DNA of 64,000 nucleotides, taken from CAXBMB01 sp052078155. GTDB taxonomy: Bacteria > Pseudomonadota > Alphaproteobacteria > Kiloniellales > DSM-21159. Position 1 is the stretch's first letter; each line of letters begins with the position of its first letter. Positions 1-8,219 of this stretch are shown one piece after another. The translations under genes and the position numbers were made by a program. The stretch spans positions 620,001 through 684,000 of the forward strand of contig JBQJBP010000002.1 of NCBI GenBank assembly GCA_052078155.1, given 5' to 3'. The notes below the pieces were generated by a model. That model made no database searches, was not told the origin of the DNA, and worked only from the letters and a program-made list of their open reading frames with translations.

Positions 1-1
1 C

Positions 2-199
2 GGTGTGGTTCTGGAGTGGGGCCAATGGCAAAGCCTGGCGGAAAGACTCAAGGCCGCCAAGATCGATTTCATCATCGAGCCCTATGTGCGTTTTGAAGGT
101 GAAGTGGGCGAACAGGCCACCATGTTCTTCCTCGACCCCTGCGGCAACGCGCTGGAATTCAAAGCCTTTAAGGATGATCGGCAGCTTTTCGCCGCCTGA
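2..199 (+). CDS. VOC-family (glyoxalase/extradiol dioxygenase-like) protein, C-terminal part
   Basis: This is the C-terminal 65 residues of a protein that begins before the window. The end carries the signature FFLDPCGNALEFKAF, typical of the last beta-alpha-beta-beta-beta module of the vicinal oxygen chelate fold, with the Glu of LEF in the position of a metal ligand. The spacing and wording match the group often annotated as predicted extradiol dioxygenase (COG3565-like). Substrate is unknown. A strong intrinsic terminator follows the stop by about 20 bp, so this is the last gene of its transcript. Family assignment is fairly secure, function is not. Confidence 0.75.
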   Translation, partial: GVVLEWGQWQSLAERLKAAKIDFIIEPYVRFEGEVGEQATMFFLDPCGNALEFKAFKDDRQLFAA

Positions 200-220
200 T
201 CCGCTCCCTTCAGGACAAGC

Positions 221-253
221 AAAAAGCCGGGTGAGTTCAGCCCGGCTTTTTTT
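221..253 (+). terminator. Intrinsic terminator after VOC gene
   Basis: Ten-base stem AAAGCCGGG-type (222-231 with 241-250), 9-nt loop, then a run of T. The stem and T-run are uninterrupted, so confidence is high. Confidence 0.85.
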
Positions 254-263
254 ATGGCGATGG

Positions 264-397
264 CTAGAGCGTGATCGGTGTCGTTAGAAGCGCTTTGCGC
301 TTGGAACTAACCCGTGCCTCATTCTCTAAAACACTGAAAAGAATTTCACCCTTCAAGCATCATCACATAGTGAGTTCAGGAAAACCGGTTTGGCTCA
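264..397 (+). repeat. CTAG-bounded intergenic repeat, copy A (full length)
   Basis: Starts at CTAGAGCGTGATCGGTG, continues through the internal AAGCGCTTTGCGCTT hairpin and the TTCAAGCATCATCACATAGTGAGT block, and ends with an AAACCGGTTTGGCTC end that is the imperfect inverse of the beginning. It lies between the VOC terminator and the 3' end of the alcohol dehydrogenase. The far end is slightly decayed (CTCA instead of CTAG). Confidence 0.75.
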
Positions 398-412
398 AAA
401 GGCAGCGGGAAC

Positions 413-1465
413 CTAAAAGCGGGAGATCACGGCAATGCCTGCCTTGCTGAACTGGCCCATGGCTTCGTATTCACCGGCGGCTTCTTCCAGGCTGACTTCC
501 CGCTCAATCAGGGCTGCCGGATTGAGTATGCCCCGGCCAATCAGATCGAAGAGGCGTTCGTAGCGCCAGGCCGGCATCCCCCGGCTGCCGAGAAACTCCA
601 GCTCCCGCCCGATCATCCATTCGACCGGCAGCTCGGCTGTGCCGCCTTCCCCGGCCAGCAGGCCGATTTGCACGTGCCGCCCGCGTTTGCCCAGGCTGAG
701 CAGGGAGTTCCGGCAGGTGATGCCGCTGCCCAGGGCATCGAGGGACAGCTCTGCACCCCCCTGGGTCATTGCGCGAATGGCGGCTCCCAGTTCTTCGCCT
801 GTACTGTCATAGTCCCGGGCGTTGAAAAGATGGCTGGCCCCCAGCTTGCTGGCCAGCTCAAGGGCCGCCGGTGAGATGTCGACTGCGATGACCTCGGCCC
901 CTAGGCTGGCGGCAATCTGGACACAAGCCAGACCCAGGCCGCCACAGCCATGCACCACCACCCGATCACTGCCTCTGAGCCGTCCCTGATCCACCACGGC
1001 CCGAAAAGCCGTGATGTAGCGGCAGCCCAGACTGGCTGCGGTGACATAGTCGATCTCCTCCGGCAGGTGGGCCAGGTTGACGTCTGCATGATGCACCGCC
1101 ACCTGTTCCGCCGCCGAGCCCCAGGTGGAAAATCCCGGGGTGATGCCATCGTCACAGATGTTGAGGCGACCCTGCCTGCATTGATGGCACTGGCCGCAGC
1201 CAATGGAAAAGGGGGCTGTCACCCGCTGACCCACCTGAAACTTCTGAACGTTGGATCCGACCGCCAGAACTTCTCCGGCAAACTCATGGCCGGGCACATG
1301 GGGCAGGCTGTCGATGGGATCATGCCCCTGCCAGGCGTGGTAATCGCTGCGGCAGATGCCGCTGGCTTTGACGGAGAGAATTACGCCGTTATCGGGCAGA
1401 TCAGGCTCTGCCACCTCCTGTACGGACATGGGGTCGGCATAACGTTCAAAAACCAGGGCGCGCAT
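413..1465 (-). CDS. Zinc-dependent alcohol dehydrogenase (MDR superfamily)
   Basis: A 350-residue medium-chain dehydrogenase/reductase that would oxidise an alcohol or reduce an aldehyde with NAD(P). The N-terminal GroES-like domain holds the catalytic zinc ligands Cys38 (GICRSDYHAW) and His60-Glu61 (PGHEFAG). Four Cys at 90, 93, 96 and 104 (GCGQCHQCRQGRLNIC) form the structural zinc lobe. The Rossmann domain follows with GCGGLGLACVQIA near residue 175 and an acidic residue at the end of the second strand (VIAVD), which favours NAD over NADP. Length is typical of the family. It stands alone, convergent with copy A of the repeat. The substrate cannot be read from the sequence. Confidence 0.9.
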   Translation of the reverse strand: MRALVFERYADPMSVQEVAEPDLPDNGVILSVKASGICRSDYHAWQGHDPIDSLPHVPGHEFAGEVLAVGSNVQKFQVGQRVTAPFSIGCGQCHQCRQGRLNICDDGITPGFSTWGSAAEQVAVHHADVNLAHLPEEIDYVTAASLGCRYITAFRAVVDQGRLRGSDRVVVHGCGGLGLACVQIAASLGAEVIAVDISPAALELASKLGASHLFNARDYDSTGEELGAAIRAMTQGGAELSLDALGSGITCRNSLLSLGKRGRHVQIGLLAGEGGTAELPVEWMIGRELEFLGSRGMPAWRYERLFDLIGRGILNPAALIEREVSLEEAAGEYEAMGQFSKAGIAVISRF

Positions 1466-1532
1466 GGGTGAGATCGCTTTCTGTTAGGGCAAAAACGAAG
1501 AGGGTGGTGGGAGTGTCATCTGAGGTCCTGGC

Positions 1533-1835
1533 TTACCGGCGCAGGTGTTTCCACCTGCCAGCCCACAGCAGCAGCAGCCCAAACACGGCCAGCACCAGGC
1601 TGGCCTTTTGCTGCAGTAGGGTCAGCAGAAGGGGATCGTAAAGCGGGCTCCAGAGATAACGCTCGATCACGGCCTGGATCAGGTTAAGGCTACCAGGACT
1701 CAGGTCGTACCAAACCTGCCCCAGGGGACGAAATGCAAAGGACTTGGTCGTCAGCCAACGCCAGATGTCCACGCCCAGAATCAACAGAGCCAGACCGACA
1801 AAAATGAATCCAACGATTCTAAGAGCAGGGCGCAT
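1533..1835 (-). CDS. Small two-helix membrane protein of unknown function
   Basis: A 100-residue protein with two clear membrane segments: residues about 5-24 (IVGFIFVGLALLILGVDIW) and about 78-93 (ASLVLAVFGLLLLWAG). Between them is an amphipathic stretch rich in Leu, Trp and Tyr. The C-terminus is basic (RWKHLRR), so both ends are probably cytoplasmic. The ATG start is followed by a basic residue, as expected for an inner-membrane protein. I do not recognise the family. It could be co-transcribed with the alcohol dehydrogenase downstream (gap 67 bp), but no functional link is visible. Confidence 0.65.
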   Translation of the reverse strand: MRPALRIVGFIFVGLALLILGVDIWRWLTTKSFAFRPLGQVWYDLSPGSLNLIQAVIERYLWSPLYDPLLLTLLQQKASLVLAVFGLLLLWAGRWKHLRR

Positions 1836-2151
1836 GAGGCCTCCCGTGAGTTAAGTGCCGCGGCAAGATAGGCTGAGGTTGGAGCTTTGGGAAGGGAAAG
1901 TCCGACAGGTTTGCGGGGATGGATTGGTGGGTGCATTTTTCCAACGACTTAGACCTGCCACAGGGATCATTTGATAAAAATGTGTAAAAACAGGAGGATA
2001 ACAAGGAAATATCTGCTCGCAATCTCTCAATTTTTGGCGAGCAAGGGGGTGGGTTATGGAACCTTTCGGATTGTTGAAAAGGGAATGTAAAAAAAGCGCT
2101 TTTGGGGCGTTGCTTTCCCTGGGCGTCTTCGTTAGGTTCCCGCCTCACAGC
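1836..2151. other. Non-coding stretch upstream of tRNA-Ser
   Basis: No credible gene. It holds the upstream region of the small membrane protein on the minus strand and the tRNA promoter on the plus strand. An antisense frame running through the tRNA gives a translation well known as a false ORF and is rejected. Confidence 0.6.
2110..2137 (+). promoter_or_regulatory. Possible promoter for tRNA-Ser
   Basis: TTGCTT (2110-2115), 16-bp spacer, TTAGGT (2132-2137). The start of transcription would fall 5-8 bases before the mature tRNA. Each hexamer keeps about four of the six consensus bases and the position is right, but this is by-eye evidence only. Confidence 0.35.
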
Positions 2152-2242
2152 GGTGAGGTGGCCGAGTGGTTGAAGGCGCACGCCTGGAACGCGTGTATGG
2201 GTGAATAGCTCATCGTGGGTTCGAATCCCACCCTCACCGCCA
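2152..2242 (+). tRNA. tRNA-Ser (anticodon GGA)
   Basis: Acceptor stem GGTGAGG (2152-2158) pairs with CCTCACC (2232-2238). It is followed by discriminator G and an encoded CCA (2240-2242). The anticodon arm CACGC-CTGGAAC-GCGTG places anticodon GGA at 2186-2188, reading UCU and UCC. A long variable arm and the T arm GTGGG-TTCGAAT-CCCAC are present, as expected of a class II serine tRNA. A terminator lies about 60 bp downstream. Confidence 0.96.
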
Positions 2243-2297
2243 TCGCTTTCTTGCGATGGCATGCAGCTCTAACCACTGGCTGCATCAGAAAGGCGAC

Positions 2298-2322
2298 AGG
2301 CGACAAGCCGGGTCGCCTTTTT
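2298..2322 (+). terminator. Intrinsic terminator after tRNA-Ser
   Basis: AGGCGAC (2298-2304), loop AAGCCGG, GTCGCCT (2312-2318), then TTTTT. A second copy of the left arm (2290-2297) immediately precedes and could form an alternative stem. Confidence 0.75.
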
Positions 2323-2568
2323 CATTTCTCACACTCCCGTTTTCCAAGCTGATCAAAAGCTCTGTCTGCAGCTGCTTGCCCGGCAGTTTGTTCGCCACAG
2401 CTTGCTCCCCGCTGTGACCTTTTGACCGTTTGTCGGCCCTTTCTGATTTCTTCATTCTTTTTGTCCACTCTGCCGGGTGGGGCGATTGGGTTTGCCATGA
2501 TGGGGTGTATAGCAGGAAATCTCGGGTTCTTTGCCAGGGTCTGGTTGGTCGTAAGTCAGGAAACAGCA

Positions 2569-3498
2569 GTGATTTTCCAACCTACGGGAGAAAAAGACAG
2601 CTACGGAAAAGCATGCAGGGCGGCTGCTGTGGGCCTGATGCTTGCGCTGTTGTGCCTCTGTCTGGGTGACCGAGGGGCATTTGGCGCGGCGCAGGCCGAA
2701 GAGCCGTCGGTGGTTCGGATGGCCGTGGGGGCCTTTCGACCCCCTTACGTGATGGCAGATCAAAAGAGCGGATTGGAGATTGAGCTGATCGAGCAGCTCT
2801 TCCAACGCATGGATAAATCCCTGCAGCTGGTCCCTCTGCCAAACTCCCGTGCCGTTAAAGCGATAACTTACGGCCAGGTGGATGGGGTGAGCCTGTTCAC
2901 CGGCAATCCTGATGAACTGCTTTATCTGTCTGATGTCGTGCTGGCGTTTCAGAACGTGGCGCTCGCCCGGGTCTCACTCCAGCCTCCGGCAGATAGCCTG
3001 TCAGCGCTGACTGACCTGCGGGTCGTTGCTTTTCAGAATGCCTGCAACGTTCTTGGGGTCGCGTTCAGGGCCTACTGTTCCGGCTCTCCTCTTTATATGG
3101 AAGTGCCTGATCAGGCGACGCATCTGCCCATGTTGTGGAACGACCGCATAGACGTTGTGATCGGTGAGATCAGGGTGTTGGATTACTTTCAACGCCGGTA
3201 CCAAGGTGCAAAGGGCGACGAGGCTGGCACTTCAGAAGCCCGCACCGCTTCCGGGTTGATGGCCTACAAGATCTTCAAACCCACCTATCATCGTGCAGCC
3301 TTCATCAGTCCGGGGTTGCGGGATGAGTTCAATCGGGCGCTGGCGGAGATGAAGCAGGATGGCAGTTATCAGGCTCTGCTGGATCGCTACCAGATCCACT
3401 TGCCTGTTGTGGCCCTGTCCCCCGTCAAAGCGGATCGCCAGCCAGACACCCCCTTTTCTGTTTTTGATGTCGCCTTTTATCAAGATGTTCGAGAATGA
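2569..3498 (+). CDS. Periplasmic solute-binding protein, family 3-like
   Basis: About 309 residues. I place the start at GTG 2569 because AGGAAA sits 5 bases upstream and the product then begins with a basic stretch plus a hydrophobic core (AAAVGLMLALLCLCLG) and a likely signal peptidase site after GAAQA. The mature part begins VRMAVGAFRPPYVM and continues GLEIELIEQLF, the usual first strands of an amino-acid-type (SBP_bac_3) binding lobe. The last third reads AFISPGLRDEFNRALAEMKQDGSYQALLDRY in pieces, again family-typical. No transporter membrane or ATPase gene is adjacent, so it may be an orphan or sensory binding protein. An in-frame start at 2422 is possible but gives an odd N-terminus. 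Confidence 0.75.
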   Translation: MIFQPTGEKDSYGKACRAAAVGLMLALLCLCLGDRGAFGAAQAEEPSVVRMAVGAFRPPYVMADQKSGLEIELIEQLFQRMDKSLQLVPLPNSRAVKAITYGQVDGVSLFTGNPDELLYLSDVVLAFQNVALARVSLQPPADSLSALTDLRVVAFQNACNVLGVAFRAYCSGSPLYMEVPDQATHLPMLWNDRIDVVIGEIRVLDYFQRRYQGAKGDEAGTSEARTASGLMAYKIFKPTYHRAAFISPGLRDEFNRALAEMKQDGSYQALLDRYQIHLPVVALSPVKADRQPDTPFSVFDVAFYQDVRE

Positions 3499-3562
3499 GT
3501 CGCGGGTTGTCCTTGTCGCGGGTTGGCCTTGTCGCGGGTTGTCCTTGTCGCGGGTTGGCCCT
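3499..3562 (+). repeat. Four tandem 16-bp units right after a stop codon
   Basis: Units 3499-3514, 3515-3530, 3531-3546 and 3547-3562 all read GTCGCGGGTTgTCCTT or GTCGCGGGTTgGCCTT, alternating T and G at the variable base. It is therefore also two copies of a 32-bp unit. It begins at the base after the TGA of the solute-binding gene and runs up to a truncated copy of the CTAG-bounded repeat. Confidence 0.9.
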
Positions 3563-3565
3563 GGA

Positions 3566-3600
3566 GCAAAGCGCTTCTAACACTACCGATCATGCTCTAG
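3566..3600 (-). repeat. CTAG-bounded intergenic repeat, copy B (fragment)
   Basis: Only one end is kept: GCAAAGCGCTTCTAACAC and then CCGATCATGCTCTAG, the inverse of the CTAGAGCATGATCGG end. It lies 68 bp before the first protease start. Confidence 0.7.
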
Positions 3601-3667
3601 GATGACAGCAGGTCTGATACGACACGGTTTTCAGACCTTGACCTCTGGCAGATAAGCGGACGGGACT

Positions 3668-5233
3668 ATGGCAGTTGCAGATGTTGGTGTGATCAGCCCG
3701 ACAGGGAACAGTTACATTGATGCCATCATGGGAGATTCGGTCTGGGCCAACAGTGGCGGTGGCTCCCCGGTTGAGCTGACCTACTCCTTTCAAACGGGTT
3801 CTGTCAGGTTTGATGGCGTCAGGTATGACGGGGCGGTTTGGGAAAGTTACGAGACCGAAGCTTTTGAGGTCGCGTTTGCCAACTTTGAGTCCGTCATCAA
3901 TGTGACCTTCACCCAAAGCAGCGGCGATACAGACCTGCGCTTCTTCTCCGTGGATGAAGATGAGTTCCTGGGGGCCCAGTATGGCCCTGAAGGCGTCAGT
4001 GACGATGGGCTTGGTATCTACAGCTACATCGGTGACGGATGGGATGTGAACGGCCTGCAGCAAGGTGGCTATGGTTACGTGACGGTCATTCACGAACTGG
4101 GTCACGCCATGGGCCTGGGTCATCCCCATGATGATGGTTTCAATACGGAACTGTTTCCCGGCCTGGGTTTTGATGATGCTTTTGATACCGGCCAGTTTGA
4201 GCTGAACCAGGGCATCTTCACGGTCATGAGCTACAACTCCGGCTATGACGAAGCGCAGTCGAACAACGACAACTATGGCTATGAAGGCACCCTGGGTGCC
4301 TTTGACATCTACGCCTTGCAGCAGATGTACGGGGCCAACACCAGCTACAACACCGGCAACAACGTTTACCTGCTGGACGATACCACCGGTAAGGACAGTT
4401 ACTGGATGTCTATCTGGGATGCCGGCGGGACCGATGCCATTTCTGCGGAAGGCAGTACAGTTGATTCTGTCATCGATATCCGTGAAGCCCCTCTGACCGG
4501 GGCCAATGCCGCGGGGTTCATATCTCAGGCGGGGAACGTGACCGGCGGTTTCACCATTGCCAACGGCGTGACCATCGAACAGGCCCTGGGCGGGGAGGGA
4601 GACGATACCCTGACCGGCAATGGCAGCGGCAATCTGTTGCGGGGCAACGGGGGCGGAGACCAGCTGTTCGGGCAGGATGGCGATGATGACCTGAATGGCA
4701 ACCAGGGCAATGATACGGTGCTGGGCGAAGGCGGAAATGACACCGCCCGCGGTGGCCAGGGCGATGATTCGGTGGATGGTGGCGCCGGAGATGACTCCGT
4801 TCTTGGCGACATCGGCAATGACACACTCTTTGGGTCCGGCGGCAACGACTACATGAACGGTGGCCGTTACGCCTCCTACGCCGGGAATGACAGTGATTTC
4901 CTGTCCGGCGGTGAAGGCGATGATTTTGCCCAGGGCAATCTGGAAAGCGATCGGATCAATGGTGATTCGGGCAATGACACCCTGCGCGGTGGTCAGGGCG
5001 ACGACATTCTGGATGGCGGTACCGGCAATGATCACCTTTACGGCGATAAAGGAAGCGACACACTGATTGGCGGTTCTGGTACGGACACGGCCTTCTTTCA
5101 GGGCTCGGAAAGCGATTACAGCGTGGTAACCGATGGCGGCACCACGACCCTGACCCACAGTGATGGGACTGTGGACGTGATCAGTGAAATCGAAGAAGTC
5201 CAGTTCATGGATGGCGGGGGATTTTTCCTCTAA
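3668..5233 (+). CDS. Secreted M10 (serralysin-type) metalloprotease with RTX repeats, paralogue 1
   Basis: A 521-residue zinc endopeptidase. The zinc motif HELGHAMGLGH starts at His142 and the Met-turn is VMSYN at Met187. From about residue 310 to 465 there are many Gly-rich nonapeptides (GGxGxDxxx, such as GGQGDDSVDGGAG) that bind calcium outside the cell. The C-terminus ends in hydrophobic FFL after an acidic stretch, as in type I secretion substrates, and no N-terminal signal peptide is present. The propeptide is short: the catalytic fold begins at about residue 35 (ELTYSFQ). Homologous to the genes at 5581 and 8220. No ABC exporter, membrane fusion protein, TolC or protease inhibitor gene is in the window, so export genes must be elsewhere. 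Confidence 0.93.
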   Translation: MAVADVGVISPTGNSYIDAIMGDSVWANSGGGSPVELTYSFQTGSVRFDGVRYDGAVWESYETEAFEVAFANFESVINVTFTQSSGDTDLRFFSVDEDEFLGAQYGPEGVSDDGLGIYSYIGDGWDVNGLQQGGYGYVTVIHELGHAMGLGHPHDDGFNTELFPGLGFDDAFDTGQFELNQGIFTVMSYNSGYDEAQSNNDNYGYEGTLGAFDIYALQQMYGANTSYNTGNNVYLLDDTTGKDSYWMSIWDAGGTDAISAEGSTVDSVIDIREAPLTGANAAGFISQAGNVTGGFTIANGVTIEQALGGEGDDTLTGNGSGNLLRGNGGGDQLFGQDGDDDLNGNQGNDTVLGEGGNDTARGGQGDDSVDGGAGDDSVLGDIGNDTLFGSGGNDYMNGGRYASYAGNDSDFLSGGEGDDFAQGNLESDRINGDSGNDTLRGGQGDDILDGGTGNDHLYGDKGSDTLIGGSGTDTAFFQGSESDYSVVTDGGTTTLTHSDGTVDVISEIEEVQFMDGGGFFL

Positions 5234-5580
5234 GGGGACCCCGCATTTCCCTCATCCGAAGCGGCTGGCTTTTTCCTAAGCAAAACTGTTGTTCTTCTTT
5301 CCAGCTGGACAGCTTCGGGGCCTGCTTTGGGGGTTGTTTAGAGCCTGGCCAGGACCCTGCCGTGCCGTCCATTTCGCGTGATAATCTTTAAAGTATTGAG
5401 AAAAAGGAACTTTACGCGCTTCTTGCAGCTCTGAAATGTGACCATCTGTTTTCAAACTGGGAACAGAGAAGCCCCACGTCATACAGCGTTACTTTGAAAC
5501 TTCTTTAATGACCGTACACTAATTTTTCTGGTATCCTTTCCTATCGTCAAATTCGTTACAGGTCAGGTTCAGGGGCAGGT
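5234..5580. other. Intergenic region between proteases 1 and 2
   Basis: No gene seen. The last 90 bases are AT-rich and hold a weak promoter-like pair, TTGAAA (5494-5499) and TACACT (5515-5520), with a short 15-bp spacer. It suggests that protease 2 has its own promoter. Confidence 0.4.
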
Positions 5581-7179
5581 ATGGCTGTTGCAAACGTGGG
5601 CGTCATCGGGCGCACCGATAACAATTTCATTGATTCGATTCTGGGAGAGTCTGTTTGGGCCAACAGCGGCGGGGGCTCGCCGGTCAATCTGACCTATTCC
5701 TTCCAGACAGGCGCAACGGAGTTTGACGGCACACCCTATCTGGGTGTCGGTTGGGCAGACTATGAAAAGGCCGCCTTCACAGAGGTCTTTGCCACCTATG
5801 AATCCGTGATCAATGTGACCTTCAGCGAAGGGGGCAGTGACAGTGATTTCCGCTTCTACTCCGTTGAAATGCCCGGCAGCAGTCTGGGGGCACAACATGG
5901 CCCCGCCGGAACGGACGATGACGGTTTGGGAGTTTACAATTATCAGGGCAGCGGCTGGAGCGAAACCGGCCTGAAGCAGGGCGGTTACGGTTACATCACT
6001 GTGCTGCACGAACTGGGACACGGCATGGGTTTGGGCCATCCCCACGACGGCGGCTTTGGCTCGGAGCTCTTCCCCGGCATTGATCAGATCGGCTTCTATC
6101 CGGATGGCACCCCGTTTGGTGACAGCACGGAAACCGGCATGTATGGCCTGAACCAGGGCATTTTTACCACCATGAGCTACAACGATGGCTTCAATGGTGC
6201 GATGCCTGATGGGTTCGAGTATGGCTATCAGGGATCACTTGGTGCTTTTGACATCTATGCCCTGCAGCTGATGTATGGGGCCAACATGGACACGGCCACC
6301 GGGGACGACGTCTACCGCCTGCCTGATGTCAATGAAAGCGGGACCTTCTGGACGTCCATCTGGGATGCAGGCGGTACCGACGCTCTGTCAGCAGAGGGCA
6401 GCACTCTGGACAGTGAAATTGATCTGCGTGAAGCGCCGCTGCTGGGCAGTCATGCCGGAGGATACCTCTCCCAGGCCGGAGACATCAGCGGTGGCTATAC
6501 CATCGCCAATGGCGTCACCATCGAAAATGCCTTCGGTGGAGAAGGCTGGGACAGCATCACAGGTAACGATGCAGCCAATCTGCTCAAAGGCAACGGCGGG
6601 GATGACCGGCTGGAAGGTCTGGCCGGGGACGACCAGATCAATGGCAATGCCGGCGATGATCTTATTGACGGTGACGCGGGCGCAGATACGGTGCGCGGCG
6701 GCCAGGGTGACGACTCCGTTGATGGTGGCAGCGGCAATGACACGGTGCTGGGGGATATCGGCAACGATAACCTGAGCGGCAGCGACGGCGATGATTACAT
6801 GAACGGCGGTCGCTATGGTGCCTATGCGGGCAATGACAGCGATACCCTGATGGGCGGAGCAGGCAACGATTTCCTGCAGGGTAATCTGGATGCAGATCAG
6901 CTGTTTGGCGACGGAGGAAATGACACGCTGCGCGGCGGCCAGGGTGATGACCAGCTTTTCGGCGGATCCGGGGACGACCATCTTTACGGAGACAAGGGCA
7001 GCGATGCCCTGAACGGGGGCGACGGCACCGACATTGCCTATCTGCAGGGCGCGGAAAGCGATTACAGCCGCAGTGACAGTGACGGGATCACCACCCTGAC
7101 CCACAGCGATGGATCGGTGGAAACTCTGGTTGAAATGGAAGAGGTGGTCTTTCTGGACGGCGGCGGCTACTTCCTCTGA
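5581..7179 (+). CDS. Secreted M10 (serralysin-type) metalloprotease with RTX repeats, paralogue 2
   Basis: A 532-residue protease closely related to the gene at 3668 along its whole length, including the N-terminus MAVANVGVIG and the C-terminus GGGYFL. Zinc motif HELGHGMGLGH from His143; Met-turn TMSYN at Met198. RTX nonapeptides fill about residues 320-475, among them an unusual shared block DYMNGGRYGAYAGNDSD that also occurs in paralogue 1. A purine-rich AGGGGCAGG precedes the ATG. The stop overlaps the 3' end of the convergent amidotransferase gene by 13 bp. Likely secreted by a type I system and activated by Zn and Ca. Paralogues 1 and 2 look like a recent duplication. Confidence 0.93.
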   Translation: MAVANVGVIGRTDNNFIDSILGESVWANSGGGSPVNLTYSFQTGATEFDGTPYLGVGWADYEKAAFTEVFATYESVINVTFSEGGSDSDFRFYSVEMPGSSLGAQHGPAGTDDDGLGVYNYQGSGWSETGLKQGGYGYITVLHELGHGMGLGHPHDGGFGSELFPGIDQIGFYPDGTPFGDSTETGMYGLNQGIFTTMSYNDGFNGAMPDGFEYGYQGSLGAFDIYALQLMYGANMDTATGDDVYRLPDVNESGTFWTSIWDAGGTDALSAEGSTLDSEIDLREAPLLGSHAGGYLSQAGDISGGYTIANGVTIENAFGGEGWDSITGNDAANLLKGNGGDDRLEGLAGDDQINGNAGDDLIDGDAGADTVRGGQGDDSVDGGSGNDTVLGDIGNDNLSGSDGDDYMNGGRYGAYAGNDSDTLMGGAGNDFLQGNLDADQLFGDGGNDTLRGGQGDDQLFGGSGDDHLYGDKGSDALNGGDGTDIAYLQGAESDYSRSDSDGITTLTHSDGSVETLVEMEEVVFLDGGGYFL

Positions 7180-7892
7180 GCCGATATCGTGTCCATGAAA
7201 TTGCGATAGAATTGTTCTGACGCGGCCAGGAAACCTGCCATGGCCGCGTCGGCCTCCCGGTTCAGAATCTCTACGCCTTCTTCCTGCATTTCAGCCACCA
7301 GGGCGCGGCGATAGGCGGGGATCTCCGACCAGTTCTTCACCGTGTCCGGTTCCACCTCGATATGGTACTGCAGGGACCAGACGTTGCTGCCGATTTTCAT
7401 GGCCTGGATCGGGCAGGCGTCGGAGGTGGCGAGAATGGTCGCGCCTTCCGGTGGTTGGGCCACACGAACGGAATGCCATTGCAGGCAGGTTTGCTGACTG
7501 GGCAGCCCGTTGAAGATGGGGTCGGCCCGACCGGCTTCGGTCAGGGAGATGCTGGTGACACCGATTTCTGAGGGTTTGAGCGGACCGCAGGTGCCGCCCA
7601 GGGCGTCGGCCAGCAGCTGGTGACCCAGACAAATGCCCAGATAGGGGCGCTTGAGCTCCTGAACCCATCTGCGGATGGCGGCTTTTTCGGCAACCAGCCA
7701 GGGATGGTCTTCCACATCCCAGACATCCATGGGGCCGCCCATGACCCAGAGCACATCAAAGTCCTCCAGCTCGGGAATGGGGTCGCCAGCGTCCAGTTCC
7801 ACCGTGTGCCAGTCGATGCCGTCGCGCGTCAGAAACTCCCGAAGGGTCCCGGGGTGTTCACAGTCAAGATGTTGAAAGACAAGAAGTTTCAT
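7167..7892 (-). CDS. Class I glutamine amidotransferase domain protein
   Basis: A 241-residue stand-alone GATase1. The nucleophile is Cys88 in YLGICLGHQLLADALGG and the catalytic pair is His177/Glu179 in LQYHIEVEPD. The oxyanion region is MGGPMDV near residue 51. These residues fit glutamine hydrolysis or a gamma-glutamyl transfer/hydrolysis role like the GMP-synthase-like and gamma-Glu-GABA groups; the acceptor is unknown. I start it at ATG 7892 (MKLLVFQHLD), because further upstream codons give no homologous sequence. It sits on the opposite strand between proteases 2 and 3 and ends inside the last codons of protease 2. A similar enzyme lies at 48934. Confidence 0.88.
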   Translation of the reverse strand: MKLLVFQHLDCEHPGTLREFLTRDGIDWHTVELDAGDPIPELEDFDVLWVMGGPMDVWDVEDHPWLVAEKAAIRRWVQELKRPYLGICLGHQLLADALGGTCGPLKPSEIGVTSISLTEAGRADPIFNGLPSQQTCLQWHSVRVAQPPEGATILATSDACPIQAMKIGSNVWSLQYHIEVEPDTVKNWSEIPAYRRALVAEMQEEGVEILNREADAAMAGFLAASEQFYRNFMDTISAQRK

Positions 7893-8219
7893 GAAGATGT
7901 CCAGAAATGACGGCCGGCTGTTTGGGAAGGGTATGTAGGCGCAGGAAAGAGAGCCAGAGGCTAGCTGGTCCCAAAGCAGGGAAAAAGGACCAATTTCCCA
8001 AGATAGAGCTGCCCAAGTCACAATCTGACCACTATTGTGGGCGAGGGTCGCCCCGCTGTGCCTCTGCAGGAGGGGCGCCAAATGGTGGCCCAGAGCGTTG
8101 TCGGCCCTCAGCGCTGCCTGCCCGGGGCTTATGGTTTGGGTTATCCGTGAAATCCTCAGGCCCCTGCCTGTGCTTGGGGTCAGAGACGACTATGGTTTAC
8201 AGAGTTTGGAATTTGATTG
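7893..8219. other. Divergent promoter region, amidotransferase / protease 3
   Basis: About 330 bp between divergent starts. No credible gene and no clear operator found by eye. Confidence 0.4.

Noticed and set aside
1819..2262. Minus-strand frame of 147 codons across the tRNA-Ser region
   Set aside because: Its GGEGGIRTHDELFTHTRV text is the well-known false translation antisense to tRNA-Ser.
3499..3562. Tandem 16-bp array as a CRISPR
   Set aside because: Units are directly adjacent without spacers and no cas genes are near.
3590..5158. Long open frame antisense to protease 1 (522 codons)
   Set aside because: It mirrors the Gly/Asp-rich RTX repeats, giving Val/Ile/Ala-rich low-complexity text; no start signal or family features.
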